From: a virus
Reading direction: 5' to 3' (one strand)
Virus record (IMG/VR): IMGVR_UViG_3300032070_000779
Location: 1-32,121 of that record
DNA length: 32,121 bases
Shown here piece by piece: positions 1 to 6,771 of the stretch (positions are counted from its first letter, which is position 1; every line of letters starts with the position of its first letter). The position numbers were made by a program, and so were the translations under genes. Below the pieces are notes generated by a model. The model saw only the letters and a program-made list of their open reading frames with translations, was not told the DNA's origin and did not search any database.

Positions 1-1092
1 ATGAAGACGTTAAACGCGGCTATTATGACGAATCGGAAGTACCTGTTCACCCCGTCAACGGTGCTGGAAGGCTGGGCGTTCAAGTTTCCAGCTGTGCAGG
101 TTTGGCTTAAGAAGCTGAATGGTACGAAGGCGCACCGGGCCTATCTGCTGTTCTTGTTTTGTGATTGGGCTAAGAAGGATCCTGAGGAGCTGCTCAAGCT
201 GAAGAGCGACTGCAATTCTCTAGATGCTGAACGATTGCTGGACGATTTTATCGTCAAAGCAGAATATCCTGAATGTACGCGTTGGAACTGTGTCACAACA
301 GTACGCTCGTTTTTCCGTTGTAATTATCGCGCGCTCCAGGCAGAGGCAGGCAGGATGGAATATGTTGGAAAGCGCGCTCAGAGAACTCCAAGCAAAGAGA
401 AACGGTTGGCACTTTATGAGAGTTGCTTCAATCAGAGGGACCGCGCGCTTGTCTGCGTTGCCTGTACTTCCGGAATAGCCCTGGAGACGTTCACGAATTT
501 GAAGTGGGAGCATTTTGAAAAGGACTGGATGAGACAAGAGTTTCCGCACATAAGCATTCCAGGAGAGTTCATTAAAGGGCACGGTAAAGGAAAGTATCGT
601 GGTCTTCGTCAAGAAACCTTTCTCACACCCCTAACAAAACGTGAACTTATCAAGTACCGGGAATGGATGACGAAGACACACGGTATACTCTGGAACGAGA
701 GTATGAACGTGTTCTTGAGTTTGGAGAGACCGTATAATCCCTTGACGTATCATGGCTTAAGCAAGACGGTTGAGGCAATTAGCGCAAAAGCAGATACACC
801 ATTTAGCGTGCATGATGGCCGTCGGATCGTCGAGACTGCGCTGGAAAGCGTTGGCTGCCCACGCAACTGGATCCAGAAGATCAAAGGCCGCAAGGTCCGA
901 GGAGAAGACGCGCCATATAGCAAACCACTAATCGAGCAGTTGCGACAGAAATACAAAGAAGCAGCTGCAGAACTAGAATTCTTAGGCAGTGGTGCTCATG
1001 GCAGAGAAGACTTGAATCTAACTGATGCAGAATGGAAGGATCTCCGGGAGCTCCTTGCATTGATGAAACAGGGCAAGGTAAGAATTACTTAG
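1..1092 (+). CDS. int: Tyrosine recombinase / integrase (archaeal virus type)
   Basis: 363 residues, probably complete, starting with ATG at the first base of the window. Expected role: site-specific integration and excision of the viral genome. An N-terminal helical core-binding domain spans about residues 25-120 and the catalytic domain about 130-315. Visible active-site elements are the H-x-x-R box (H271, R274, in VHDGRR), a candidate beta-hairpin lysine in the KGHGKGKYRG stretch near 192-201, and the nucleophile Tyr306 (APYSKP). The first catalytic arginine normally lies in a G-L-R-x-x-E/D motif; here the motif reads SGIALETF with Ala160 at that place, so it is either lost or supplied elsewhere. 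The C-terminal tail (about 315-363) is helical and charged. A leftward small gene overlaps its stop by 4 nt. Being cut at base 1, its promoter and any att site are unseen. Confidence 0.85.
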   Translation: MKTLNAAIMTNRKYLFTPSTVLEGWAFKFPAVQVWLKKLNGTKAHRAYLLFLFCDWAKKDPEELLKLKSDCNSLDAERLLDDFIVKAEYPECTRWNCVTTVRSFFRCNYRALQAEAGRMEYVGKRAQRTPSKEKRLALYESCFNQRDRALVCVACTSGIALETFTNLKWEHFEKDWMRQEFPHISIPGEFIKGHGKGKYRGLRQETFLTPLTKRELIKYREWMTKTHGILWNESMNVFLSLERPYNPLTYHGLSKTVEAISAKADTPFSVHDGRRIVETALESVGCPRNWIQKIKGRKVRGEDAPYSKPLIEQLRQKYKEAAAELEFLGSGAHGREDLNLTDAEWKDLRELLALMKQGKVRIT

Positions 1093-1298
1093 CTTTCTTT
1101 GCTTATGATGATTAACTGTTGAAGCATCGTACACACGGCGCATAACTGATGTGCCATTGTCTTATCGTGAGCTCCTGCGGCGAAGCATACTGACTCGTTG
1201 GGGCAGTCTTTTTTCGTAATGTGCATAGTACCGAAATCTGGGAATCTAATTAAACTCTTTAGCCTTGCTGCTTCCTCTTTCTCTCCTTGGCTACGCAT
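1089..1298 (-). CDS. Small Cys/His protein, possible zinc binding
   Basis: 69 residues. The start ATG follows GGAG with a 5-nt spacer, which supports translation. The second half has the pattern C-P-x4-C ... H ... H-x2-L-C-x2-C (residues about 32-56), suggesting one zinc site; the first 20 residues are charged. It lies downstream of and in the same direction as the ribbon-helix-helix gene that ends 70 nt away, so the two may form one transcript; its last 4 nt overlap the end of the integrase gene, which is convergent. I do not recognise a family. It could be a chance reading frame, but the Shine-Dalgarno and paired cysteines argue for a real gene. Confidence 0.5.
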   Translation of the reverse strand: MRSQGEKEEAARLKSLIRFPDFGTMHITKKDCPNESVCFAAGAHDKTMAHQLCAVCTMLQQLIIISKES

Positions 1299-1368
1299 CT
1301 TTTCTCCGATAGTCTCTGTTTTGCCTGTAGTCTCGCTCTTTTTGAATAAGGGTATCTTATCACCCCCC

Positions 1369-1734
1369 TTACACGTCTGGAAGTTTCCATCCTTCTTTTC
1401 GCTTGGCCTTGATAATGTCTCGCACGTCCGAAAAGGTTAGCGCGAAGTAGACGTGTTCGCAGTTGCTTGTATCATCTAGTGTGCAGCGGATTCCGTTTGG
1501 TTTGAAGTAGACGTCGGCTGTTTTGTGGAGTCTGCTGTCCCAGATTTTGACGCCGTTTTCGTCACTGTTTAGTTTTTGGAATCTAGGTTCGTCAAGTTCT
1601 TCTAAGCGTCTGCGTGAGCTGTCTTCTAGGAATTGGGCTAGGCTTCTGTAGCCAAACTGTGGGTTTGCTCTGATGAATTGTTCGATGCTGTTAGCGAATT
1701 CGGTTTTGATGCTAATGTTACGGTATTTAGGCAT
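1369..1734 (-). CDS. Ribbon-helix-helix (CopG/Arc-like) DNA-binding protein with C-terminal extension
   Basis: 121 residues from ATG at 1734. The frame stays open 18 codons further upstream, but the shorter start fits the usual N-terminus of the family (MPKYRNISIKTEF) and lies about 33 nt below a TATA-like box (TTTATAC, 1773-1767). Residues 1-48 have the beta-strand, helix, helix plan of ribbon-helix-helix repressors, with the strand YRNISIK and two helices ending in SRRRLEEL; the remaining ~70 residues are an unassigned extension. Likely a dimeric viral repressor. It is transcribed divergently from a second, minimal ribbon-helix-helix gene beginning at 1856, an arrangement typical of an early regulatory switch. 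Family assignment is by pattern only. Confidence 0.7.
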   Translation of the reverse strand: MPKYRNISIKTEFANSIEQFIRANPQFGYRSLAQFLEDSSRRRLEELDEPRFQKLNSDENGVKIWDSRLHKTADVYFKPNGIRCTLDDTSNCEHVYFALTFSDVRDIIKAKRKEGWKLPDV

Positions 1735-1855
1735 TGTATCTCTATGATTAATCAAGCATAAATGCTGTATAAATGCGTTCTTCTCCACACGTAAACTTGC
1801 GTGAATATTGCGTGAAAATCTTATAAGGAATCACGCAGTAATGCTGGACTATTAG
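1735..1855. promoter_or_regulatory. Divergent promoter region between two ribbon-helix-helix genes
   Basis: The 121-bp gap carries a TATA-like box on each strand. Leftward: TTTATAC at 1773-1767, putting initiation near 1743, some 9 nt from the ATG at 1734. Rightward: CTTATAAG at 1819-1826 preceded by purine-A bases (GAAAAT) resembling a BRE, putting initiation near 1848, some 8 nt from the ATG at 1856. Both messages would be nearly leaderless. A direct repeat TGCGTGAA/TGCGTGAA-like pair (cttGCGTGAAta, ttGCGTGAAAA at about 1799-1817) is a possible repressor contact. Inference from spacing only. Confidence 0.5.
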
Positions 1856-2035
1856 ATGAAAAGGTCGAATTCCAGATTGAAGTACAGAAGCGTTAGTTTG
1901 AAACCGAGCCTCGTAGCCGACATCGAAACGCATGTTGGAAAAGACAAGCGGTATCGTAGCATAGCAGACTTTGTGTCTGAAGCAGCGCGCCTTCGTCTTG
2001 AGGAATTGGAGCAGCAAGGAGCCAAGAAACCATGA
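1856..2035 (+). CDS. Minimal ribbon-helix-helix DNA-binding protein
   Basis: 59 residues, beginning MKRSNSRLKYRSVSLKP. The strand LKYRSVSLK, helix VADIETHVGK and helix SIADFVSEAARLRLEEL are the full ribbon-helix-helix plan with almost nothing else, as in small archaeal virus repressors. The N-terminus is strongly basic. It is related in layout to the divergent 121-residue protein at 1369-1734, whose strand reads YRNISIK. Start codon chosen because it lies about 30 nt below a TATA-like box. Its stop overlaps the ATG of a 29-residue ORF (ATGA), so translation is probably coupled. Probable transcription regulator; target unknown, but the palindrome at 2261-2279 is a candidate. Confidence 0.75.
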   Translation: MKRSNSRLKYRSVSLKPSLVADIETHVGKDKRYRSIADFVSEAARLRLEELEQQGAKKP

Positions 2036-2121
2036 CTGAGGAGCAGCTCCAGGTCCTGCGCGATATCGTTGCTGAATTCCGAAAGATAAGGAGTCAGGTG
2101 CATGTCCAAGATACCAACTGA
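2032..2121 (+). CDS. Very small coupled ORF, unknown function
   Basis: 29 residues (MTEEQLQVLRDIVAEFRKI...). It starts inside the stop of the ribbon-helix-helix gene (ATGA overlap), with AAGGAG 10 nt upstream, and overlaps the next ORF by 20 nt. Predicted as one amphipathic helix. It may be a regulatory peptide or simply couple translation between the flanking genes. Only the Shine-Dalgarno and the ATGA overlap support it. Confidence 0.4.
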   Translation: MTEEQLQVLRDIVAEFRKIRSQVHVQDTN

Positions 2122-2242
2122 AATGCGTGAAGAGATCCGCAGTGAGCTCGTGTTGATTGCGGACCGCCTCGTCAAAAAGTTGGACATAACAATTCCAGAG
2201 GCACGTCGAGTAATCAAAGAAATCCTTGATGTTTCCGTTTAA
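2102..2242 (+). CDS. Small helical protein, unknown function
   Basis: 46 residues (MSKIPTEMREEIRSELVLIA...). Start supported by a perfect AAGGAG at 2088-2093, 8 nt before the ATG. Predicted as two helices separated by LDITIPEAR; charged, no cysteines, no membrane segment. Third gene of a tightly overlapping rightward micro-operon (1856-2242). A partner of the ribbon-helix-helix protein is possible but nothing in the sequence shows it. Confidence 0.55.
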   Translation: MSKIPTEMREEIRSELVLIADRLVKKLDITIPEARRVIKEILDVSV

Positions 2243-2260
2243 TGGTACTGTCTAATCGTA

Positions 2261-2279
2261 CTGTTCGTCCGCCGAACAC
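2261..2279. repeat. Palindrome family 2, copy 1
   Basis: CTGTTCG-TCCGC-CGAACAC. TGTTCG and CGAACA form perfect half-sites around a 5-bp spacer. Two further copies with full CTGTTCG/CGAACAG arms lie at 8037-8055 and 19699-19717. This copy is 26 bp before the start of the small zinc-protein gene at 2306, an operator-like position. The binding protein is unknown; a ribbon-helix-helix regulator or one of the two ParB-domain proteins are the candidates in the window. Confidence 0.6.
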
Positions 2280-2305
2280 CATTCAGGTAGCAGAGTGATA
2301 GTTTG

Positions 2306-2479
2306 ATGAAATATGGTAAGTGTGATGTAGACGATGAGTTGTGTTATGCTTCTGGGGCGATTTGTAGACGTAACGCTATTGCTGGTTTTCAGAGTGAATA
2401 TGATTATGCTAACCCTCAAGTGAGGAAGCCTTTGCGAAATAAGGGTTGTTCGCATTTCAAGAAGGACGATAGTAGGTAA
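2306..2479 (+). CDS. Small Cys-rich protein, likely zinc binding
   Basis: 57 residues. Four cysteines (C6, C13, C20, C48) in the patterns GKCDVDDELC, GAICRRN and KGCSHFKK suggest a zinc knuckle; the C-terminus is basic. ATG is preceded by a GTGAT element. A palindrome (family 2) lies just upstream and could control it. No family recognised; the paired Cys spacing is common in archaeal and viral mini zinc proteins. Confidence 0.5.
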   Translation: MKYGKCDVDDELCYASGAICRRNAIAGFQSEYDYANPQVRKPLRNKGCSHFKKDDSR

Positions 2480-2502
2480 CAGAGTAGGTATCTTTTAGGG
2501 TA

Positions 2503-3015
2503 ATGGCTTCGTGGAAGCAGCTTTACAGGGACACTTGGACAGATGGTTCAAGAAGAGTCCAAAATGTCATAACTGCTTTGAATGGGAAGCTGCGGCGCTG
2601 TAAGGTGTGGCCTACCTCGCAATACAGCCTAAGCACCAGCATCATTCAAGACCGTGCGGACCATGAACGCCACGAGCCTGATCTCGAGGCACGCGCAGCC
2701 GGTAAGGTTCTCTGTTTCATCGAGGTTTCAGGATCTAACTGCAATCTGCGAGAAGAGGATATCTTTGTTTTGAAGAGTAAGTTTGACGCTGCAGAATTCC
2801 GTTACGCAGAAAAGAAGCTTCAAACGTTCTTTGTTTTGGCATATCTGGATCAAACTGTCGTCTTATCCATAGCGATTCTGCGTAGGTATAGAGAAAATGT
2901 TAGGGTAATGTCTTTCCGAGGGGACACAAGGGAAAATTACGTTTGTGTTCCGCAGCGCGAAGGCTTGGGCTTAAGCTTGTTGGCTTCTGTTCTTGACCGG
3001 GCAGCATCTTACTGA
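2503..3015 (+). CDS. PD-(D/E)XK-like nuclease candidate
   Basis: 170 residues. The core HEPDLEARAAGKVLCFIEVSG has the order acidic Asp (D60), then a hydrophobic strand with E74-x-S, as in PD-(D/E)XK enzymes, although the usual lysine is a serine here (EVSGSN), so activity is uncertain. Residues 80-130 alternate helix and strand as in the rest of such a fold. The start at ATG 2503 has only a weak AGGG. Its last 116 nt overlap the end of a convergent gene for a second nuclease-like protein. Possible roles are genome end processing, Holliday junction cleavage or attack on host DNA; none is shown by sequence alone. Confidence 0.5.
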   Translation: MASWKQLYRDTWTDGSRRVQNVITALNGKLRRCKVWPTSQYSLSTSIIQDRADHERHEPDLEARAAGKVLCFIEVSGSNCNLREEDIFVLKSKFDAAEFRYAEKKLQTFFVLAYLDQTVVLSIAILRRYRENVRVMSFRGDTRENYVCVPQREGLGLSLLASVLDRAASY

Positions 3016-3340
3016 TAATGAAGTTGACAATCTCTTCCCGGCGGGCAATACTTAACGGTGGGTCATACGGAAGGTGCCAGAGGTTCATGTGCCTCTTCGC
3101 GAAGATTTCATCAAGGTGCTCGTCTCGAAGCTTGACTTTCTCGCTTGTCCGGTGCACAGGGCCATCAATCTCGAATCCATGGAATTTCTGCTTTGTATTC
3201 ACGCCTGAGATGTCGACGTTGTGCGCGTCTATGATTATCATTTCTTGGTACTGCATCTTTAGGCCTTTAAGGTCCAGCTGCTTCCGTACTTCCCACTCGG
3301 CAGCCGCAACTATAGGATGCAGGCCTGGACGGAAGCTCAT
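2900..3340 (-). CDS. DUF559/Vsr-like endonuclease
   Basis: 146 residues from ATG 3340 (GAAGGAAAA just upstream); the frame is open to 3388 but the longer N-terminus is low in character. The body follows the plan of DUF559/very-short-patch-repair-type endonucleases: an N-terminal helix (EWEVRKQL), strand MIIIDAHNVDI, then FHGFEIDGPVH, RDEHLDE and a strand NLWHLPYD, i.e. the E-x-D-G-x-x-H motif followed by a helix carrying R-D. The last ~34 residues are a tail that overlaps the convergent nuclease gene. Expected to cut or nick DNA; substrate unknown. Confidence 0.6.
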   Translation of the reverse strand: MSFRPGLHPIVAAAEWEVRKQLDLKGLKMQYQEMIIIDAHNVDISGVNTKQKFHGFEIDGPVHRTSEKVKLRDEHLDEIFAKRHMNLWHLPYDPPLSIARREEIVNFIISKMLPGQEQKPTSLSPSLRAAEHKRNFPLCPLGKTLP

Positions 3341-3467
3341 TTTTCCTTCTTTCCTTCTCTGTTGGCGGTCTGCAGATAATGTGCCCACAATGAGGACATT
3401 TTAATTCACCCTTTTTTGTGTGGATACAAGGAGTTCCGCATTTAGGGCAATCACACTCCACTCTCAC
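3267..3467 (-). CDS. Zinc-ribbon protein
   Basis: 66 residues from a GTG start behind GAGGTGA. Residues 5-32 form a clear zinc ribbon: C-D-C-P-K-C-G-x-P-C then LKCPHCGHIIC. The C-terminal part is polar and overlaps out of frame the first 74 nt of the nuclease gene at 2900-3340, which follows it. Probably a nucleic-acid-binding or protein-binding adaptor. The zinc motif is seen; the partner is inferred only from position. Confidence 0.6.
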   Translation of the reverse strand: MRVECDCPKCGTPCIHTKKGELKCPHCGHIICRPPTEKERRKNELPSRPASYSCGCRVGSTEAAGP

Positions 3468-3494
3468 TCACCTCGCGCGCGCGAAGCAAACAGG

Positions 3495-4046
3495 TCATTT
3501 TTGTGTGAACTCCGCTTCAATGGTTTTGTTGTTTTGAGGTTTGTTTTCCTTTTCTGGCTGCGGTAGCATGAGAAAGCCATGGGGTCCGGCTAAGCCTAAA
3601 ATTTCATCGTCAAGCCTTTCCTGCAAGGTCTGTTCTGTACCATCGGGCAACGCGATTATCATGTGTGACATGAATTCCTCTTCAAAACTGAAAAGACCTG
3701 TCTGTACGGCAATGATCTTGTTTTTCGTGTACCAAAAGAGAACACGAAAGGCGGTGATATCATCAGACACAACAATTTTCTCGTTTTTGTACAGTTTCGG
3801 ATTGTACGACGTCACAGTCTTGGTCAAGGGGGGCGGCTTCAACTTGTACGCTAGGAACTTCTCGACTCCGCGCACCTTCACTTTCAACGCGAACCTCAAA
3901 GTTTTCTGGCCGCCGAGTGTCATCCAATCGTAGTCTTTGCAGCCAAGGTTCTCGAGCAGTTTCGTTATGGCTGCCATGCTTTGATCCGGCGTCAACTTAC
4001 TGCCTGAGTACGGAAGGGCTTTCTTGCGAACGCTGCTAGACGTCAT
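3495..4046 (-). CDS. Conserved-looking archaeal virus protein, unknown function
   Basis: 183 residues. The N-terminal half (LPYSGSKLTPDQSMAAITKL, then LGGQKTLRFALKVKVRGVEKFLAYKL) has a short helix followed by strands, and I recall hypothetical proteins of similar plan from archaeal proviruses, but no function is known to me. Middle strands contain FWYTKNKIIAVQTGLFSFEEEFMS; the C-terminal ~30 residues are Gln/Lys-rich and disordered. Its ATG overlaps the stop of the preceding gene (ATGA), so it is translated with the 4043-4507 gene in the parB operon. Confidence 0.6.
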   Translation of the reverse strand: MTSSSVRKKALPYSGSKLTPDQSMAAITKLLENLGCKDYDWMTLGGQKTLRFALKVKVRGVEKFLAYKLKPPPLTKTVTSYNPKLYKNEKIVVSDDITAFRVLFWYTKNKIIAVQTGLFSFEEEFMSHMIIALPDGTEQTLQERLDDEILGLAGPHGFLMLPQPEKENKPQNNKTIEAEFTQK

Positions 4047-4507
4047 GGTTTGGCCTCATGGTCATAGGTCCGAGTTGGGGCATTCGTTTGGGGGACATGC
4101 AACCAGCCTTTCCAGACTGGATTCTTCTCTATGAGGCCATTACAGATTTCGCCAAACCAAGTATGCTGGACCCCATTACAATGAGCTCGTTTGACCAAGC
4201 AACTCGTACATTGTACCCATCGACTTCTAAGTGCCCCTCTGTTGCTTCTACATTGTACTCTGAAGCTATGAACGAACGGCACAGAAAAATCAACGATAAT
4301 TCCCTTGTTTCCAATGACGAACACACGACCCTTGCAGAAAGGACAAGAACCTTCCGGAAAAACGTCAAGCACACGGTCACATATCTGCGCTTCAAACTCC
4401 CATGTTTCAAGAGTCGTTTTGTCAGCATCCAGAATTCCTTGAGCCGTAATATATATGATTGCATGAGGATACTTTTTCTGTCGCTTCATCAGTTCTGAGC
4501 TCATCAT
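4043..4507 (-). CDS. Cys-rich protein of the parB operon, zinc ribbon likely
   Basis: 154 residues. Starts ATG-ATG directly after the parB stop, with GAGGA inside the end of parB as Shine-Dalgarno. Cysteine pairs at CPFCKG (about 54-57) and later C-x2-C (CTSC) with further Cys/His (AHCNG, EIC) suggest a zinc ribbon of the kind seen in Lar-like phage proteins; the match is loose. No membrane segment. Third of four tightly packed leftward genes (5890-6360, parB, this, 3495-4046). Confidence 0.55.
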   Translation of the reverse strand: MMSSELMKRQKKYPHAIIYITAQGILDADKTTLETWEFEAQICDRVLDVFPEGSCPFCKGRVFVIGNKGIIVDFSVPFVHSFRVQCRSNRGALRSRWVQCTSCLVKRAHCNGVQHTWFGEICNGLIEKNPVWKGWLHVPQTNAPTRTYDHEAKP

Positions 4508-5893
4508 CTATTCCTCTGGAAGAGATTCCTGCGCTATTTCCTCGTTTGCTAGGGAGTCTTCCGGGTTCTCAGTTGTCGCCAACTTCTCAGATTCCAAAGG
4601 CTCCTCGCTCTCTAGAACGGTTCCTTTCGTCTTCTTCAATCGTTTCGACTCTATCACAAGTTTCCCGTTGAAGGCGTTATCTATGAATTCGCGGACCTCT
4701 TCAACAGCACCTGGGCTTCCTGCGTGAATGCATGTTACTTCTCCTGTTCTGTACTTGTGTTCTTCAGCAGTAAAGGAACGATAGACGCCCGATTGAGCAA
4801 CTGAGATATGCAGCATCTTTCCATAATTATCTAGGTCAAAACTGAAGCTAGAGCCGTCAAGCTTTCCTGAAACCTTTACGTGCTGAATATCTACTTTCGG
4901 CACGACTTCTTTAGCATGTTTAATGAATAAGTCTTTTAGCTCCTTGACTGTGTGCACGGATCTGAGAACGCTAGACTCAACTTTTCTTGTTTCGCCGGTC
5001 AACGTCTTCTCTTCATGGATTTCAGGCTTGTACTCGGTTTTGCCTGTTTCTAGATTCCAGGCGCCTATAGAATGGTAATTATTGCAGTTAACCCAAGGAA
5101 GACCCTTATGGTTTATGCTGAAAGCTTTTTTCTTGCAGACTGGACATGTAGGGTACTTTGCGGTTTCTAATGCCTTCTCAAGTGCTTCCTGCTGATCTCG
5201 TCGCCTTTTCATATTCTCAGCATGTTGAGTCATTTCTCTAACTGAGAATACGCGGCCGTAGTCTTTGGCTTCTCTTATTAGGGATCTTGCGAGGTCTTTC
5301 CTGTCATCTGGATGAAGAGTTGCTAAGGGTTCGAGATGGCTGGGCGTGATTATGCCACGTGGCATACTTTCGACTTTCTCTATGATTTCAGGCTCAAGTT
5401 TGAGAAGGCTGAGTCGATGCGAGACTGTTCCCTGTTCTATTCCGTATTTGCCTGCGATTTTGGCTTGTGTGAGGCCTACGTCGATTTCTGTTTTGAAGAG
5501 AGCAGCTTCCTTGAAAGGATCTATCGTGCCTCTTTCTCGGTTGCGACGATAACAAAGCGCCTTAGCATCCTCTTCCCTAATGTTCTCTGAAGTAGCGCGG
5601 ATCTGTTTCCAACCGAGCTCCTTAGCAGCTCTCCATCTGTGCTCACCGTCAACTATGACGTAACCCTTTACTTTGAAGGCCTTGTCCCAAGCGCCGGCAG
5701 GCAAGTCTGGAATTGGTACTGGAAGTTCATAGACGCCTTTTAGGCTGACAAGAATAGGATCCACACCGTTGACTCCGTGAAGGTGCATGTCCTGTTTGAG
5801 TGCTTCGTATTCTTCTTTTTGCATGACATTCGGGTTCCATTTGTTAGGTAGGATTTTCTCAATGTCAATTAATAGTTCTGGCGTCTTGATCAC
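4508..5893 (-). CDS. parB: ParB-family DNA-partition/CTPase protein with zinc ribbon and C-terminal extension
   Basis: 461 residues. ParB N-domain about 1-130: the CTP/phosphate motif GEHRWRA (83-89; family GERRxRA) and the second motif NRERGTIDPFKEA (118-130; family ENxQRxxLxPxEEA). A helix-turn-helix follows (LTQAKIAGKYGIEQGTVSHR, 141-160), as in Spo0J/ParB proteins that read parS. Unusual parts are a zinc ribbon (C250-x2-C253 ... C270, H274) where a dimerisation domain normally begins, then a ~180-residue strand-rich region and an acidic tail. The gene contains a perfect parS-like palindrome at 5351-5366 encoding SMPRGI (176-181), recalling the parS site inside Bacillus spo0J. It overlaps the upstream nuclease gene by 4 nt. 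No ParA is visible, so it may compact or mark viral DNA rather than segregate it. Confidence 0.85.
   Translation of the reverse strand: MIKTPELLIDIEKILPNKWNPNVMQKEEYEALKQDMHLHGVNGVDPILVSLKGVYELPVPIPDLPAGAWDKAFKVKGYVIVDGEHRWRAAKELGWKQIRATSENIREEDAKALCYRRNRERGTIDPFKEAALFKTEIDVGLTQAKIAGKYGIEQGTVSHRLSLLKLEPEIIEKVESMPRGIITPSHLEPLATLHPDDRKDLARSLIREAKDYGRVFSVREMTQHAENMKRRRDQQEALEKALETAKYPTCPVCKKKAFSINHKGLPWVNCNNYHSIGAWNLETGKTEYKPEIHEEKTLTGETRKVESSVLRSVHTVKELKDLFIKHAKEVVPKVDIQHVKVSGKLDGSSFSFDLDNYGKMLHISVAQSGVYRSFTAEEHKYRTGEVTCIHAGSPGAVEEVREFIDNAFNGKLVIESKRLKKTKGTVLESEEPLESEKLATTENPEDSLANEEIAQESLPEE
5348..5366 (-). repeat. parS-like palindrome, copy 1 (inside parB)
   Basis: On the minus strand TATGCCACGTGGCATAATC; the first 16 bases are a perfect palindrome. 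Identical 19-bp copies lie at 19728-19746 and 29379-29397. The inner CCACGTGG equals that of the bacterial parS TGTTCCACGTGGAACA, and 12 of 16 positions agree. It sits within the parB coding sequence. Copies 1 and 2 also share four more bases on the left (AAAG). Confidence 0.8.
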
Positions 5894-6360
5894 CTCTTTG
5901 TGTTCTGAGCAGGTAGTTCCAGAGCCTTTCTAAGAATGAAGTCTACCTGATTAGTCATGCAGCTGATAAGCGCAACGTCTGGCCACCTCTTGATTGCCTG
6001 CTCAATCAAGCTATTGTCAATATATACCCGCGGAGCAGAGGCAATGTAAATCTTGAAATGTCTGACAGTTTTGTCTTTCACAAGTTCATCGACAGGAATG
6101 GACGCTATAGGTTCATCTTGGTTATCTGCAAAAACTAGAACTATTGGAGTATGAAGGCTCTTGATGTACTGAAATTGTGCTGCAGTGAACATTATCATCT
6201 TACCATAAGCTCTTTTAATTTCAAAGGACTTTCCATCTGTGCATCTGAAATCAGGGCTTTTCTTTCTGCTAAAAATAATGTCTTCTGCTCTGTAGCCTTT
6301 CGACAATAACCAACTGAATGCCTTCTTTTCCGTAATATTCATTCCTTTTTGCGTGCTCAT
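5890..6360 (-). CDS. PD-(D/E)XK nuclease-like protein
   Basis: 156 residues. ATG 6360 has AAGGAGATGA 8 nt upstream, the best Shine-Dalgarno of the left arm; a second in-frame ATG (MNITEKK) is seven codons in. The motif SPDFRCTDGKSFEIKRA (about 35-51) is a textbook PD-(x)n-(E)-x-K core: P-D, then E48-I-K50. N-terminal helix EKKAFSWLLSKGY supplies the usual leading element. First gene of the parB operon and overlapping parB by 4 nt, so nuclease and ParB are made together. It may process viral DNA, or protect the element by cutting competing DNA. Fold assignment fairly sure, role open. Confidence 0.7.
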   Translation of the reverse strand: MSTQKGMNITEKKAFSWLLSKGYRAEDIIFSRKKSPDFRCTDGKSFEIKRAYGKMIMFTAAQFQYIKSLHTPIVLVFADNQDEPIASIPVDELVKDKTVRHFKIYIASAPRVYIDNSLIEQAIKRWPDVALISCMTNQVDFILRKALELPAQNTKR

Positions 6361-6531
6361 TTAATAAATCATCTCCTTACTTGTCTGTACAGGTATAGGT
6401 ATATATAATCTTCTACCCCAGAAAATTAAAAAGCTTAGACCGTACAGTTCTAATTAACAAGCTGTTTTAAGTATTCTTTGCTGCGTCTCCCAATCCAAAA
6501 GGGGAGAAGTGGCATCTAGAGGATTTTATCT
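6361..6531. promoter_or_regulatory. Divergent promoter region between parB operon and rightward genes
   Basis: Leftward: a strong TATA-like ATTATATATA on the minus strand at about 6409-6400, initiation expected near 6380, with AAGGAGATGA between it and the ATG at 6360. Rightward: GAAAATTAAAAAGC at about 6420-6433 resembles BRE plus TATA, initiation expected near 6455, some 75 nt before the next start; AGAGGA at 6518-6523 serves as Shine-Dalgarno. No parS-like site occurs here. Confidence 0.5.
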
Positions 6532-6771
6532 TTGACAAAGCACAAGCGGAGTGATCTGAGCATTCAGAGGCGTATGGCGAAACGTTTTGTCTCAGCGAAC
6601 AGCTTTCATGACCGGCAGAAGCAGGAAGATGTTAACATTAAGACGTCTGCTCAGATCAGCGAGTTTCTAGCGGCAGTTATTGAGTGCCCTGTGCACCAGG
6701 AAGTGCCTGGAAGCTTCGTGCGAGGAGAGGTCTTGTCAAATGGCTATGGAACAGGAACGCTCCAGCGGTGA
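6532..6771 (+). CDS. Small basic protein, unknown function
   Basis: 79 residues from a TTG start 8 nt after AGAGGA; an ATG at 6574 (MAKRFVSANSFHDRQKQ) is the alternative start. The N-terminal half is rich in Lys/Arg/Gln, the second half has a short helix (SAQISEFLAAVIE). A small DNA-binding protein is possible, but I see no defined motif. It overlaps the next gene by 32 nt. Confidence 0.45.
   Translation: MTKHKRSDLSIQRRMAKRFVSANSFHDRQKQEDVNIKTSAQISEFLAAVIECPVHQEVPGSFVRGEVLSNGYGTGTLQR

Noticed and set aside
3018-3404. Rightward open frame opposite the DUF559-like nuclease
   Set aside because: Lies antisense to a frame with clear nuclease motifs; its own product is Ser/Phe/Cys-rich, without a Shine-Dalgarno or a recognisable domain.
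4129-4464. Alternative leftward frame within the Cys-rich gene of the parB operon
   Set aside because: The chosen frame has ATGA/stop-start coupling on both sides and paired cysteines; the alternative has neither.
6431-6446. AGACCGTACAG near the divergent promoter as a third copy of the RNA motif AGACCGTAACAGC
   Set aside because: One base is missing and no flanking match exists; likely chance.
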